51,001 nt of DNA from Clostridia bacterium (GCA_024692685.1 JAILMJ010000019.1:1-51001), one strand, 5' to 3'. Positions 34,843 to 44,308 are shown, numbered from the stretch's first letter. Notes: generated from the sequence alone by a model not told the origin. Made by a program: numbers and translations.

Positions 34843-34876
34843 AGCGGTGCATCTTAATGCGCCGCTTTGGTTTTTT
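34843..34876 (+). terminator. Intrinsic terminator after rpmE, abutting the next gene
   Basis: AGCGGTGCAT (34843-34852) pairs with ATGCGCCGCT (34857-34866) around CTTA with one G-T pair, followed by TTGGTTTTTT. The ribosome binding site of the next gene begins at 34877, so no promoter fits between. Confidence 0.88.
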
Positions 34877-34888
34877 GGGAGAAATATT

Positions 34889-35509
34889 TTGGATTGTTAT
34901 AAAACCGTAAAAAAAGAAGAGTCCGTCGAATATACGGTAAAAAAATCGAAATTCATCGGACACATAAAAAATGTCAAATCACAGCAGGAAGCTCAGTCAT
35001 ATATAGCAGAAATATCAAAGAAATACTGGGATGCTACTCATAATGTATATGCTTATATTATAAGAGATGACAGACTCAAAAAGTTTTCTGATGACGGTGA
35101 GCCTTCAGGTACGGCAGGAAAGCCGATACTTGAAGTGCTGGAAAAAAATGAACTCACTGATGTTGTTGTAATCGTTACACGTTACTTTGGCGGAACCCTG
35201 CTCGGTGCAGGAGGACTTGTCAGAGCATATTCCCATTCCGCTTCATTAGCAGTAAATTCAGGTGAAATCATTACCAATGCACTCTGTTCAAGAATGACAG
35301 TTAATTGTGATTACAATTTTTACGGCAAAATATCTTCTTTGATTCCAGATAACGGCGGTACAATAGAAAAAACTCTATATGAGGATAATGTTAAAATTAT
35401 TTTTACCCTCCCCTGTCATTTACTGGATAGTTTCAACTCTCAATTAACTGAAGCTTCAAATGGTAAATTCTCAGCCGTTGAAACAGAAAGAATATTTGCT
35501 CAAGTATAA
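34889..35509 (+). CDS. yigZ: YigZ/IMPACT family protein
   Basis: The 206-residue protein matches the YigZ (UPF0029, IMPACT-like) family. The N-terminal domain has SKFIGHIKNVKSQQEA, DDGEPSGTAGKPIL and VVIVTRYFGGTLLGAGGLVRAYS, and a C-terminal ferredoxin-like domain follows. The biochemical role is unsettled; eukaryotic IMPACT regulates Gcn2, and some bacterial proteins have been linked to proteolysis or rRNA. The frame opens upstream at 34847, but GGGAGA at 34877-34882 indicates TTG at 34889. It lies directly after the rpmE terminator and probably relies on read-through. Confidence 0.92.
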   Translation: MDCYKTVKKEESVEYTVKKSKFIGHIKNVKSQQEAQSYIAEISKKYWDATHNVYAYIIRDDRLKKFSDDGEPSGTAGKPILEVLEKNELTDVVVIVTRYFGGTLLGAGGLVRAYSHSASLAVNSGEIITNALCSRMTVNCDYNFYGKISSLIPDNGGTIEKTLYEDNVKIIFTLPCHLLDSFNSQLTEASNGKFSAVETERIFAQV

Positions 35510-35510
35510 A

Positions 35511-35540
35511 AACTGCCGCTTTCAAACAAAAGCGGCAGTT
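35511..35540. terminator. Bidirectional terminator between convergent genes
   Basis: AACTGCCGCTTT (35511-35522) pairs perfectly with AAAGCGGCAGTT (35529-35540) across a six-base loop. The U-tract is good on the minus strand (TTTTT) and poor on the plus strand. It separates yigZ from the convergent secreted-protein gene. Confidence 0.82.
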
Positions 35541-35547
35541 AAATTAT

Positions 35548-36057
35548 TTAAACAGAAAAATTTAAGAAACTTGAAAACAACTCCGAAATCATCGTAAAGA
35601 AAGATTTGAAATGTTCGGCAATTCTTTCAAGAAACGAAAGAGGATTCGGGGTCTCCTCAGAATTATTAAACTCATATCTGAATTCATAATTATCGCTGTC
35701 TTTCAATTCTATTTTAGTCGCCTTATGACCGTTAACCTTAACATCTGTCGGTTTTATAACAGCGCCTATACTCGGAATAAAAGTAATATCAACACAATAG
35801 TCATATCCGTCCTGAACTTTTTCATTTTCTTTTGTTGTAACATAACTGTCATCAGTACCGGATTTCCTTTTACCGTAAACAACCCACAGAACATAACCAT
35901 TAGGCTTATTATCAACCGAATACTCTACGGGATAACATTTCATACCTGTCTGTGGCTCTTTAACAGTAAAATCAATTGAGCCCAAAGCAAATGCTGACAT
36001 TTGAAAAGCAAAAAAAACAAATATAACTGCAAAGATAATACTTAATACTTTTTTCAT
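35548..36057 (-). CDS. Small secreted protein of unknown function
   Basis: The 169-residue protein has a clear signal peptide (MKKVLSIIFAVIFVFFAFQ, cleavage probably after SAFA near residue 25). The mature part is a single beta-rich domain (VKEPQTGMKCYPVEYSV, YDYCVDITFIPS, VKVNGHKATKIEL) that could be a small Ig-like fold. It ends with a striking amphipathic, Phe-rich helix (ERIAEHFKSFFTMISELFSS). I do not recognise a family. ATG at 36057 with GGAGGATT upstream is chosen over an earlier frame start. It lies 38 bases after the CotH gene and probably shares its promoter. The upstream CotH protein ends in a similar tail, suggesting a common surface or membrane attachment mode. Confidence 0.75.
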   Translation of the reverse strand: MKKVLSIIFAVIFVFFAFQMSAFALGSIDFTVKEPQTGMKCYPVEYSVDNKPNGYVLWVVYGKRKSGTDDSYVTTKENEKVQDGYDYCVDITFIPSIGAVIKPTDVKVNGHKATKIELKDSDNYEFRYEFNNSEETPNPLSFLERIAEHFKSFFTMISELFSSFLNFSV

Positions 36058-36095
36058 GAGAATCCTCCGTAAATTATCTGTTAAAAGCAAAACAA

Positions 36096-37925
36096 TTATT
36101 TATTTTCAAGACGGAAAAATACAATAATCTTTTCAAACAAATTGTTTATCCCCGTAAGACCTTTTTTGAAAATCTTCAATACAGGATTTGTCTTAACATT
36201 CTGAACCTGAACCGTTCCGATATTGGAATTAAGGAACTCCGTACGTTTTGAAGCAAAGGTTTTAAGTCCGGAAACTTCCTTTTCATATGCTTCTTCAACT
36301 TCAGAAACAGATGAACTTCCGAAAGAATTCCAACGAATATGATTCATTACAGCCGAATTTTTAATACTGTTGTGATATTCATCAAATTTATCACCGGACC
36401 ATGCACAGACTGCATCATATATATCCGAATCCCAGTAAGCTTTACATTCGGCGATAAAATTAGGTTTATCGGTTAAAACATTAAACAAATTCGGCTTTTC
36501 ATCAATATCATATTTACCGAAAACCGTATTTCTGTAATATCTGCCGAAACAAACCGTGAACTCTTCCGGATTTGTGTAATCGCAACCGAATCTGATAATA
36601 TTATTGTTTCCGAGCGCGATATCATAATCCCATACAGGACCTGCATAAAGAAGACCGTCTTTTGTATTATCGAGATAGAAATAAGTGCTGGTTAAACCGG
36701 AATCCATATTTGAGCACCATTCACTGATGTCATAATACTTTGCAAATGATTCTACATTAACGAGATCGGAAAAGCTTTCGCCCTTAGAGTTCTTACCGTT
36801 ATCGCTGTAAACAGCGTCCTCAACTCTCTGGAAATAATCACTGATGTATTCCATCTGTGATTTTGAGCCGTACTCGGGGCATTTCATAATAGCGGGCTGA
36901 CCCCTGTCACTGACAAAACCGCTTATCTCGTCATAGTATCTGTTTGCTAATTCAAGCTCCAATACATAACCGCCGTCAGTTGGAGTAGCAATTTTATCTT
37001 CAGGAACATTTACGTACTTATATGAGCCCTCAAGAAGACCGGCATACTTACCGTATTTGCCTCCCCTTTCAAGAGTGTCCATATCAAAATCTTTACCGTA
37101 TGCTTCTACGCACGCATCTTCATTGATGTCGTCAAGGTTTTCCACATCTATTCTGTTTGAATCAGCTTCAATTTTACTCGTTATAATATATGCGCCCTTA
37201 TACTCACCGTTGATATAAAGATCAATCGGAGAATATTCCGGGGTATACTGAAGACCTGCATCGGCAGCTGCACCGAATACAATCGAGTTTCTCATCAATG
37301 ATAAATCATCATTATTGGCAATAAGACACCATTTTTTACTTTTCGCCATTCCGAAAAGCTTGGTTTTGCTGTCCAGTTTTATATTATAAGGTTTTTTCTC
37401 ATTTTGCCAGGAAGCATTGCCCCTGCCTTTTATGTAGTCAAGGCCTCCTTCATACTGAGCCTTACCTTTGTTATTGTAAATTGCGATTGCGCCCTTTTCT
37501 TTATAATTTTTGTCTGCGTGAACATTATCAAGAGAACCTGATTCCGTTGTGATAAAAACCGAACCGACATCACCGCTCTTTACAACTGTATATTCATAAC
37601 TGTCATTAAGGTTAACTATTGTGCCGCTTTCGCCCAAATCATATGTCTGACCGTTAACAAGATCGACATCGTTAATTGTTACATCATGATCAGAAGAGGC
37701 CCATAATTTGATTGATTTTGCATCCCAATATGACGGAATAAAGAAATAATACTTACCGTTACCGTCTTTCCACCATTCAACCGCTTTAACAGAATCAGGT
37801 GAATCAACATCATCTCCGCCAAAGGTTACTGTAAAGTTTTCCTCAGCAAATACAAATAAATTAAAAAATACAGCTGAAGAAAGAGAAATAACTATTGCAA
37901 GAAATACAGAAACTAACTTTTTCAT
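36096..37925 (-). CDS. Secreted CotH kinase family protein
   Basis: The 609-residue exported protein has a signal peptide (MKKLVSVFLAIVISLSSAVFF, cleavage after VFA). A beta-rich region to about residue 120 precedes the CotH domain: KGRGNASWQNEKKPYNIKL, LIANNDDLSLMRN, SPIDLYINGEYKGAYIIT with KIEADSNRI, and the metal-binding GPVWDYDIALGNN. CotH proteins are atypical kinases, known from spore coats and as partners of cellulosomal or cell-surface proteins. It ends with an amphipathic tail (ILKIFKKGLTGINNLFEKII). AAAGGA favours the ATG at 37925 over an ATG six codons earlier. It has a perfect promoter and is first of a two-gene operon. Confidence 0.88.
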   Translation of the reverse strand: MKKLVSVFLAIVISLSSAVFFNLFVFAEENFTVTFGGDDVDSPDSVKAVEWWKDGNGKYYFFIPSYWDAKSIKLWASSDHDVTINDVDLVNGQTYDLGESGTIVNLNDSYEYTVVKSGDVGSVFITTESGSLDNVHADKNYKEKGAIAIYNNKGKAQYEGGLDYIKGRGNASWQNEKKPYNIKLDSKTKLFGMAKSKKWCLIANNDDLSLMRNSIVFGAAADAGLQYTPEYSPIDLYINGEYKGAYIITSKIEADSNRIDVENLDDINEDACVEAYGKDFDMDTLERGGKYGKYAGLLEGSYKYVNVPEDKIATPTDGGYVLELELANRYYDEISGFVSDRGQPAIMKCPEYGSKSQMEYISDYFQRVEDAVYSDNGKNSKGESFSDLVNVESFAKYYDISEWCSNMDSGLTSTYFYLDNTKDGLLYAGPVWDYDIALGNNNIIRFGCDYTNPEEFTVCFGRYYRNTVFGKYDIDEKPNLFNVLTDKPNFIAECKAYWDSDIYDAVCAWSGDKFDEYHNSIKNSAVMNHIRWNSFGSSSVSEVEEAYEKEVSGLKTFASKRTEFLNSNIGTVQVQNVKTNPVLKIFKKGLTGINNLFEKIIVFFRLENK

Positions 37926-37961
37926 TTGATTTCTTCCTTTCATAACTATCTGCTGATTAAT

Positions 37962-37990
37962 ATTATAATATCATCACTTTGTTATGTCAA
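37962..37990 (-). promoter_or_regulatory. Perfect consensus promoter of the CotH operon
   Basis: On the minus strand TTGACA (37985-37990) and TATAAT (37962-37967) are exactly 17 bases apart, placing the start about 30 bases before the ATG. Confidence 0.9.
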
Positions 37991-37997
37991 AATAAAT

Positions 37998-39620
37998 TTA
38001 AGCAATTATTTTTAACAGTTCTGTTTTGATTATTTTCTGGCGCTCTTTGGATTCGGCTTTATTTCTGCCTTTAATTGAAAAGTAGATTTTCAACTTAGGC
38101 TCGGTACCGGAAGGCCGTACAGCGACCCATGAACTGTCATTAAAAATGAATTTAAGAACATTTTCCTTTGGCAGATTGTCAATACCAAGGGAATAATCCA
38201 AAACGGTATCAATATCATCAAAGATAGATTTTCCGTTTCTTCTGAAAGTATCCATTGATGAACGGATTTTTTCTGCTCCTTCTTTTCCTTTCAGAACTAT
38301 TGTTTCAAGGCAATCATAATAATAACCGTACTCGTTATATAAATTATTGACAGCATCAACAAGCGTCCTGCCGTTATTCTTATGATATGCAGCCATTTCT
38401 GCAATCAGCATTGAAGATGAAACCGCGTCCTTATCCCTTGCATGAGTTCCCGCGAGATAGCCGTAGCTCTCTTCATAACCGAAAATATAGGTGTATTCGC
38501 CGGATTCTTCCCAATTGCAGATTTTCTCGCCTATATATTTAAAACCGGTCAGGGTATCAATAACCTTGCACCCGTGCTTCGCGGCAATTTCAGCACCGAG
38601 AGAGCTTGTAACAATTGTTTTAACAACCGCAGGATTCTTGAAGTTATCTGTATTACGGAATTTCAATATAAAATCAACAAGGAGAGCACCAGTCTGATTA
38701 CCTGAAAGCAATATATAATCACCGTCATGCCTTGCAGCAACCCCTACCCTGTCACAATCCGGATCAGTACCGATAACAAGATCGGCACCTGTTTCCTTTG
38801 CTTTTTCTATAGCAAGATTAAGAGCATCTTTTTCTTCCGGATTTGGTGACCTGACAGTTGAAAAATTACCATCGGGAAGCTCTTGACTTGCTACGACAGT
38901 AACATCCTTATCATCTAAAACTCTTCTTACAGGGATATTGCCGGTGCCGTGAAGCGGAGTATAAATAATTTTAAGGTTTGATTTTTCACTGTACAAACTG
39001 AGCTTTTTTACTTCATCTAAAAATGAATCCAAAACATTATTTCCGCAGTATTCAAGTAAATCACCGCATTCGGAAATCGGAGAAATCTGAATACATCTGA
39101 AATCAGTAACCGAATTTACATATTTAATCAGATTATCTGCATACTTCGGTACTAACTGACAACCGAGATTATCATACACCTTATATCCGTTATATTCTTT
39201 CGGATTATGGCTTGCCGTGATAACAATACCCGCATCGCAGTTAAAATAAAGGATTGCATAGGATAAAACAGGCGTAGGCATCAAAGTATCAAACAAATAT
39301 ACTTTTATACCATCGGCACAAAGCACCCCGGCAGCTATCTGAGAAAAATACTGCGAATTATTTCTTGAATCATAAGCTATTGCTACACTGATATTATTCC
39401 CCTTCAGGTCTTTCAGATAAGCTGACAGACCTTTGGTAGCCTTTGCCACGGTATATTTATTCATCCTGTTGGGACCTGCGCCCATAATACCGCGCATTCC
39501 TCCGGTACCGAATTCCAATTCGCGGTAAAACCTGTCCTCAAGTTCTTTCTTATCGGTAATTGATTCAAGTTCTTTTTTTGTTTCTTCATCAAGTGAAATC
39601 CAATATAAATAATCGTTCAT
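37998..39620 (-). CDS. Phosphoglucomutase/phosphomannomutase
   Basis: The 540-residue enzyme of the alpha-D-phosphohexomutase superfamily interconverts hexose 1- and 6-phosphates. The phosphoserine is at residue 137 in ITASHNPKEYNGYK. The metal loop is GTDPDCDRVG, the sugar loop GYEESYGY, and the phosphate site RPSGTEPKLKIY. Size and motifs fit the PgcA-type of Firmicutes. It lies 18 bases after thiN in the GH38-HAD-thiN run, where it could feed mannose- or glucose-phosphate into metabolism. Glucose versus mannose preference is not decidable here. Confidence 0.94.
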   Translation of the reverse strand: MNDYLYWISLDEETKKELESITDKKELEDRFYRELEFGTGGMRGIMGAGPNRMNKYTVAKATKGLSAYLKDLKGNNISVAIAYDSRNNSQYFSQIAAGVLCADGIKVYLFDTLMPTPVLSYAILYFNCDAGIVITASHNPKEYNGYKVYDNLGCQLVPKYADNLIKYVNSVTDFRCIQISPISECGDLLEYCGNNVLDSFLDEVKKLSLYSEKSNLKIIYTPLHGTGNIPVRRVLDDKDVTVVASQELPDGNFSTVRSPNPEEKDALNLAIEKAKETGADLVIGTDPDCDRVGVAARHDGDYILLSGNQTGALLVDFILKFRNTDNFKNPAVVKTIVTSSLGAEIAAKHGCKVIDTLTGFKYIGEKICNWEESGEYTYIFGYEESYGYLAGTHARDKDAVSSSMLIAEMAAYHKNNGRTLVDAVNNLYNEYGYYYDCLETIVLKGKEGAEKIRSSMDTFRRNGKSIFDDIDTVLDYSLGIDNLPKENVLKFIFNDSSWVAVRPSGTEPKLKIYFSIKGRNKAESKERQKIIKTELLKIIA

Positions 39621-39638
39621 TATGATACTCCTGATATA

Positions 39639-40259
39639 TTATCTGTCTTTTATTAATAGCAGATTTCCTTCTTTTACACAGACGCTGGCTTTTTTACCCG
39701 GCATAACCTCATTACTTACCCCATATTGATAATTGCAGGATATTTCAGCATCATTAAGCAAATATTTTGCATTTTCAATTGTTATACCACGTGCAATACC
39801 TGATATATTAACAAGAGAAAAATATGGAAAAGAATCCTCAATAAAAACTTTATTCCGTCCTATAATCGACATCTCTGAATAATCATCAATGAGAACTGCG
39901 TTTTTTCCTGTATTATAAAGAGTCAGGAGAAGATAAATATTCACCAGTGAGTGATCAACTCTGGCTCCGACAGCCCCGACAATAAGAAAATCATCAAAGC
40001 CTCGTTTAATCCCCTCTTTAACCGCATATGAAGTGTCGGTGTCATCTTTTTCAACAGGTAATATGATGGTTTCAATATCCGTATCGGGTTTTTGATAAGA
40101 ATCAAAATCGCCTATTATCAGATCAGGCAGAATTCCGAGATTTTCACAGTGACGCAAACCACAATCACAAAATATGAAGAAATCATCTCTGCGGAAATAT
40201 GCTGCTATAGTCTTATAATCGTTTATATCAGCTCCGCCGACAATCACACATCTACTCAT
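39639..40259 (-). CDS. thiN: Thiamine pyrophosphokinase
   Basis: The 206-residue enzyme transfers pyrophosphate from ATP to thiamine. Motifs include GDFDSY with the metal-binding aspartates, EKDDTDTSYAVKEG, and VGAVGARVDHSLVNIYLL. The C-terminal domain is the thiamine-binding beta-sandwich (FSLVNISGIARGITIENAKYLL). Its start overlaps the HAD gene by 4 bases (ATGA). In Firmicutes thiN often follows rsgA-rpe, so its place in a sugar operon is unusual. Confidence 0.94.
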   Translation of the reverse strand: MSRCVIVGGADINDYKTIAAYFRRDDFFIFCDCGLRHCENLGILPDLIIGDFDSYQKPDTDIETIILPVEKDDTDTSYAVKEGIKRGFDDFLIVGAVGARVDHSLVNIYLLLTLYNTGKNAVLIDDYSEMSIIGRNKVFIEDSFPYFSLVNISGIARGITIENAKYLLNDAEISCNYQYGVSNEVMPGKKASVCVKEGNLLLIKDR

Positions 40260-40921
40260 ATGGTTTCCTCCATAATCTTCTTTACGAAACCGGCAGCATT
40301 ACTGTAATTCTTCAAATAATAATCAGACATCTTTTTCAAAGCGGACTGATCCGATGTATGTTTATCAAATATTCCGACTGTAATATAGCCGTCATTTTTT
40401 GCGGTACGAAGAGCCATAGGTGAATCCTCAAAGACCACAGTTTCAGATTTATTGGTTTTAAGGAACTCACTTGCTCTTCTGTAAATAAAAGGTTTATCCT
40501 TACCGCTTCCGACCTGAGTACAGGTAAATATATCAAGAAAGAACTTATCAAGACCCGTTCTTTTGAGTGCCGCCTCAACCTGATATCTGTCTGTCGCGGT
40601 TGCTACGCACATCTTTACGCCTGCTTTATCCAGCAAATCAAGCAAATGATCTATGCCTTCCTTGGCCGGAACAGAATTAAAATAATAGTTTTCCGCCTCT
40701 TTATTGATTCCGTCCATTATTTCCTTAATCGAAAGACGCACTTTATATTCATCCCTGTAAAAACAGGCTGCTTCATAAAGAGTAAGGTTTCTGAACCGCT
40801 CGTTAATATCTGCAGCAGGTTCAATTCCGAGAGTTCGTATATACTTCTCACCCATAGTGGACCAAATATGCATTGAATCGAGCAAAGTCCCATCAAGGTC
40901 AAAAATCGCGCCTTTTATCAT
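40256..40921 (-). CDS. HAD-superfamily phosphatase, beta-phosphoglucomutase-like
   Basis: The 221-residue HAD hydrolase has motif I FDLDGTLLDS, motif II in CVATATDRYQ, a Lys in GKDKPFIYRRA and motif IV FEDSPMALRTA. A helical cap of the GPH / beta-PGM type lies between motifs I and II. Likely roles are sugar-phosphate phosphatase or beta-phosphoglucomutase. It lies 2 bases after the GH38 gene, which points to a sugar phosphate. Confidence 0.85.
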   Translation of the reverse strand: MIKGAIFDLDGTLLDSMHIWSTMGEKYIRTLGIEPAADINERFRNLTLYEAACFYRDEYKVRLSIKEIMDGINKEAENYYFNSVPAKEGIDHLLDLLDKAGVKMCVATATDRYQVEAALKRTGLDKFFLDIFTCTQVGSGKDKPFIYRRASEFLKTNKSETVVFEDSPMALRTAKNDGYITVGIFDKHTSDQSALKKMSDYYLKNYSNAAGFVKKIMEETI

Positions 40922-40923
40922 AA

Positions 40924-43900
40924 TTATTTATTACGCAGATTATCAATTTTTCTTGAAGCCACCACTTCCGCCGTTCTTATATATTCGCTTGCAGCAACGC
41001 AAAAGTCTTTACAGTTACGAATACCGTCGGCAACACGTTTTTTGCGTTTTTCGGTTATAACCGAATTTTCCGGAAGTCCTTTGACTTTGTTGCTGATTTT
41101 ATCCATAACAACGCAAAACTTAGATTCGGATAAACGGGACTGCGCATAATGAGAAATCTTATAATCGAATGCGCGCTTTTCAAGAGAATCAAAGTGTTCA
41201 TCGGCGGGAATAGCTTTTGTGCCTATGTTACTGTATGAAGCGGCAACAACGATTATATTGCTGTCATCCGGAAATGTTATTTGACTGCAATTTTCACAGG
41301 GAACAACAGCGTGGAATAGATAAAACTGCTTTGCAATTTCGTCACCTGCTGCGGAATGTGTATGAGTAAATGTAAAATACTGAGGCTCATTTTTAATATA
41401 TCCGGTTTCGCCCAGGCCTATAAGGTCCCATGCTCCGACCGCTTCGAAACAATCCTGAACTGTAGCAACGATTTCTTTATCGTCCGCCTTGAAAGATACA
41501 ACTTTATCACCGACAAGAGAAGTGAGAAGAAAATGCACTGACTTTGCACCTTTCGGAACATCAATGACCTGACCCTTACAGCAAAGGGCATTACTTCCGT
41601 CCTTGCCTATTGAATATCCAACGCCGCCGACAGTAATTTTATCGGGAATCAATTCAGCAGGTACGCTGTATCCGTTCGGAAGCAGGGACTTCTTTTCGTC
41701 ATCATTAAATGAAGAGAATTTAAAATCATAAGGTAGGTCTATGCTACCGTAATTTCTTCTGTATCTTTTAACATTAAATGTAAGAGCAAAGCTTCTGAGT
41801 TCGTGCGCATTAAAGTCAACAACCAGTTCATCGTCAACAACTTCAATATCTGAAAGTTTTCTTTCATCACCGGTAATTTCTTCAATTTTAAGTATGGGCA
41901 ATGCAAATTTTACTCTGACTTTCTTCTGGGGATTTCCGGTATATTCGCAAAGTCTGATAACAACTTTATTTGATTTCTGAGCTCTTTTAAGGCCGAGAAT
42001 TCTGACTGTGTTACTGTTGACAGAACAAAGAGAAAATACAGGATCCAGATTACCTTTATGTGAATCACAGATGAAAGTATGCATCGGCTGGCAGAATCTG
42101 TCGGCAACATCAGATACAACGTCAGGTTCACCTTTGTGACCTGTGATACCGAACGAAAATCTGTTGAGTCCCAAGTCGGCAACGTGCTGACTGCTTCTCC
42201 ACTGATTGGCATTGGTAGCGGTGTGAACAGCAGTCATACGAACCGTATTACTGTTCGGTTTATCCCAGCCGACACGGGAATCACTGAGAATACTTACACC
42301 AAAATCGCCGTTGCTGTCAGTTGTATCGACCCATCTCTGAGCAGGAACTTCAAACTGACTTCTGGTGTTTATTGCTCTTCCGAATGTACCGACACCTATA
42401 TCATAATTTGATTTTTCAGCACTTGCGCTGACAGGAAAACTGACTTTAAGATTAGCTGATTCGTGTCTCCAGTCAACTTCATTGAATACTTTAACAAAAT
42501 CGCTTTCCGCATCAAGCGAAATCACCTGTTTAATATTTGTGTTTCCGGAGCTTCTGATTATCTCAATTGCAGCAAAAGCGGGACCGTCATCAACAATTCT
42601 CAGCTTGGCGTTACCTGCATAAGAGAAAGGCTTACGCATAATATCCTTGTATTTTACTTCCCAAGCTGAATAATGATATATACTCAAATCGCTGATAAAC
42701 TCCATACGGACAGGAGCCGAAAGCAGATCCTTCTCAAGTATTTTATCATAAACCGCAGAGATGTCACCGTCTCCGTTAATAATAACTATATATCGCTTAT
42801 TTTCAATTTTATTGTCATTAACCGTAAGTCCGGTATTTCCTTTATAGGGTTTATCGGATGGCTTGACATCAAATACAGATATTCCGTTTGAAGGAACTTC
42901 GGCAATAAATGTTACGGTTTTAAATCCCGACTTGGTTGATTCCTTAATCTGTGAAGGAACCTCTTTACCCTTACTGTCATACACTCTTGTAAACAGGGGT
43001 AACATTTCGGATCTTATATCGACACTGACTGCCTGTTTAATGCTGCCTTTCGCCTGAACAGTATTTGAAACTGCAACCGGAATTCCTGAAGCAAAAGACG
43101 TATCCATTGCTCCGGTTAATGCTCTGACGGCATTGGTGTATTCAGTTGAAAACAAATTCATTGAACGAACATAATCATTCCAATTGCGTTTATAATCAAT
43201 CATCCATGAGGTACCGGTAATATCGTCATGGAACTGATGAGCTATTGTACTTTTCCAGGCAGTATCCAAAACATTTATCGGATACTCCGAAAGACCCAGC
43301 AGGAACGAAGAAACAGCAGTTCTCTCGGCGGCATCTCCAAGCAATTCACTTCTTCTGTTCCAGCGTTTTGAAACAGTTCTGGAGGTATAACTGCCCGCAC
43401 CATGCTCAGTCATAAGGAATTCGCCTTTATAAACCGGCATACGCTTTTTCTGCTCATCTGTCATTTTTTCAAGGTCATCGAAGAATTCACGTGTGGTAGC
43501 AGAAAGCACTTTTATTGCATTTTTAGAGTTTTGACGTAATTCGGAAACAACCGTTTTAACCGAAGATTCCTCAGGTGAACCGCCCTGGTCACCGACACCG
43601 TGATATTCAAAAGTGGAGTTAAAACCATACTTTTCGGCGTTTTCCTTAAGCTTGGCAAGTATAGTCGAATGCGTCCGGACTTTATCAAATACCGTTGTAT
43701 AATTCATCGGCTTGATAGCGCACCAGATACCCTTGCCGTCAAGGCCGATCCATCTGCCGACATCAAATGGAATCGGAACAGAACAACCCCAGGTAAGTTT
43801 CTGAGTTGAAAAGCCGGTCAAACCGCAGTGAGCCGCAACCTCAGGCAACGCCTTTCCGAATCCGAAGCAATCCGGCAAAAAGATATCGTTGGACATAACT

Positions 43901-44250
43901 CCGAAATTATCCTTGAAAAACCCGTTACCGTAAATAATATTCCTGATAAGAGCTTCGGGGGAAGGAATGTTAACATCACCGTTTTCATAGCAGCTTCCGC
44001 ACGGTGACCACTGACCTTTTTTAACATATTCCTTTACTTTTTCAAAGGCCTTGGGATAATACTCCTTCATCAGTTCATAGCGGTAGCTGCCCTCAAAATT
44101 GAACTTATACTCCGGGTATTTTTCAAATAAATCAAAATTTTCATTAAAAGTATCCGGTATGAAATTTTTGATTGTAGTTTCAAAAGTCCACACCCATGAT
44201 GTATCAAGATGAGCATTCGCAATAGTATAAATCTTTTGTTCGATTCCCAT
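40924..44250 (-). CDS. Glycoside hydrolase family 38 alpha-mannosidase
   Basis: The 1108-residue retaining, zinc-dependent exo-alpha-mannosidase has the N-terminal catalytic domain with zinc ligands H14 and D16 (NAHLDTSW), the nucleophile D127 in FLPDCFGFG, and the HQFHDDITGTS block near residue 345. Beta-sandwich domains follow. There is no signal peptide, so it is cytoplasmic and acts on imported manno-oligosaccharides. The start ATG has CCGGAGG upstream. It is the first gene of a four-gene operon (GH38, HAD, thiN, phosphoglucomutase) with a promoter embedded in the preceding terminator. It resembles the bacterial GH38 branch with about 1000 residues rather than the eukaryotic Golgi type. 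Confidence 0.92.
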   Translation of the reverse strand: MGIEQKIYTIANAHLDTSWVWTFETTIKNFIPDTFNENFDLFEKYPEYKFNFEGSYRYELMKEYYPKAFEKVKEYVKKGQWSPCGSCYENGDVNIPSPEALIRNIIYGNGFFKDNFGVMSNDIFLPDCFGFGKALPEVAAHCGLTGFSTQKLTWGCSVPIPFDVGRWIGLDGKGIWCAIKPMNYTTVFDKVRTHSTILAKLKENAEKYGFNSTFEYHGVGDQGGSPEESSVKTVVSELRQNSKNAIKVLSATTREFFDDLEKMTDEQKKRMPVYKGEFLMTEHGAGSYTSRTVSKRWNRRSELLGDAAERTAVSSFLLGLSEYPINVLDTAWKSTIAHQFHDDITGTSWMIDYKRNWNDYVRSMNLFSTEYTNAVRALTGAMDTSFASGIPVAVSNTVQAKGSIKQAVSVDIRSEMLPLFTRVYDSKGKEVPSQIKESTKSGFKTVTFIAEVPSNGISVFDVKPSDKPYKGNTGLTVNDNKIENKRYIVIINGDGDISAVYDKILEKDLLSAPVRMEFISDLSIYHYSAWEVKYKDIMRKPFSYAGNAKLRIVDDGPAFAAIEIIRSSGNTNIKQVISLDAESDFVKVFNEVDWRHESANLKVSFPVSASAEKSNYDIGVGTFGRAINTRSQFEVPAQRWVDTTDSNGDFGVSILSDSRVGWDKPNSNTVRMTAVHTATNANQWRSSQHVADLGLNRFSFGITGHKGEPDVVSDVADRFCQPMHTFICDSHKGNLDPVFSLCSVNSNTVRILGLKRAQKSNKVVIRLCEYTGNPQKKVRVKFALPILKIEEITGDERKLSDIEVVDDELVVDFNAHELRSFALTFNVKRYRRNYGSIDLPYDFKFSSFNDDEKKSLLPNGYSVPAELIPDKITVGGVGYSIGKDGSNALCCKGQVIDVPKGAKSVHFLLTSLVGDKVVSFKADDKEIVATVQDCFEAVGAWDLIGLGETGYIKNEPQYFTFTHTHSAAGDEIAKQFYLFHAVVPCENCSQITFPDDSNIIVVAASYSNIGTKAIPADEHFDSLEKRAFDYKISHYAQSRLSESKFCVVMDKISNKVKGLPENSVITEKRKKRVADGIRNCKDFCVAASEYIRTAEVVASRKIDNLRNK

Positions 44251-44279
44251 ATAAATACCTCCGGAAAAACATTTAATTT

Positions 44280-44308
44280 ATTATAAAATAAAAAAACACA
44301 GAATTCAA
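44280..44308 (-). promoter_or_regulatory. Promoter of the GH38 operon, overlapping a terminator
   Basis: On the minus strand TTGAAT (44303-44308) and TATAAT (44280-44285) are 17 bases apart. The -35 lies in the loop of the terminator at 44287-44324, and the spacer includes its 3' arm and T-tract. Confidence 0.75.
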
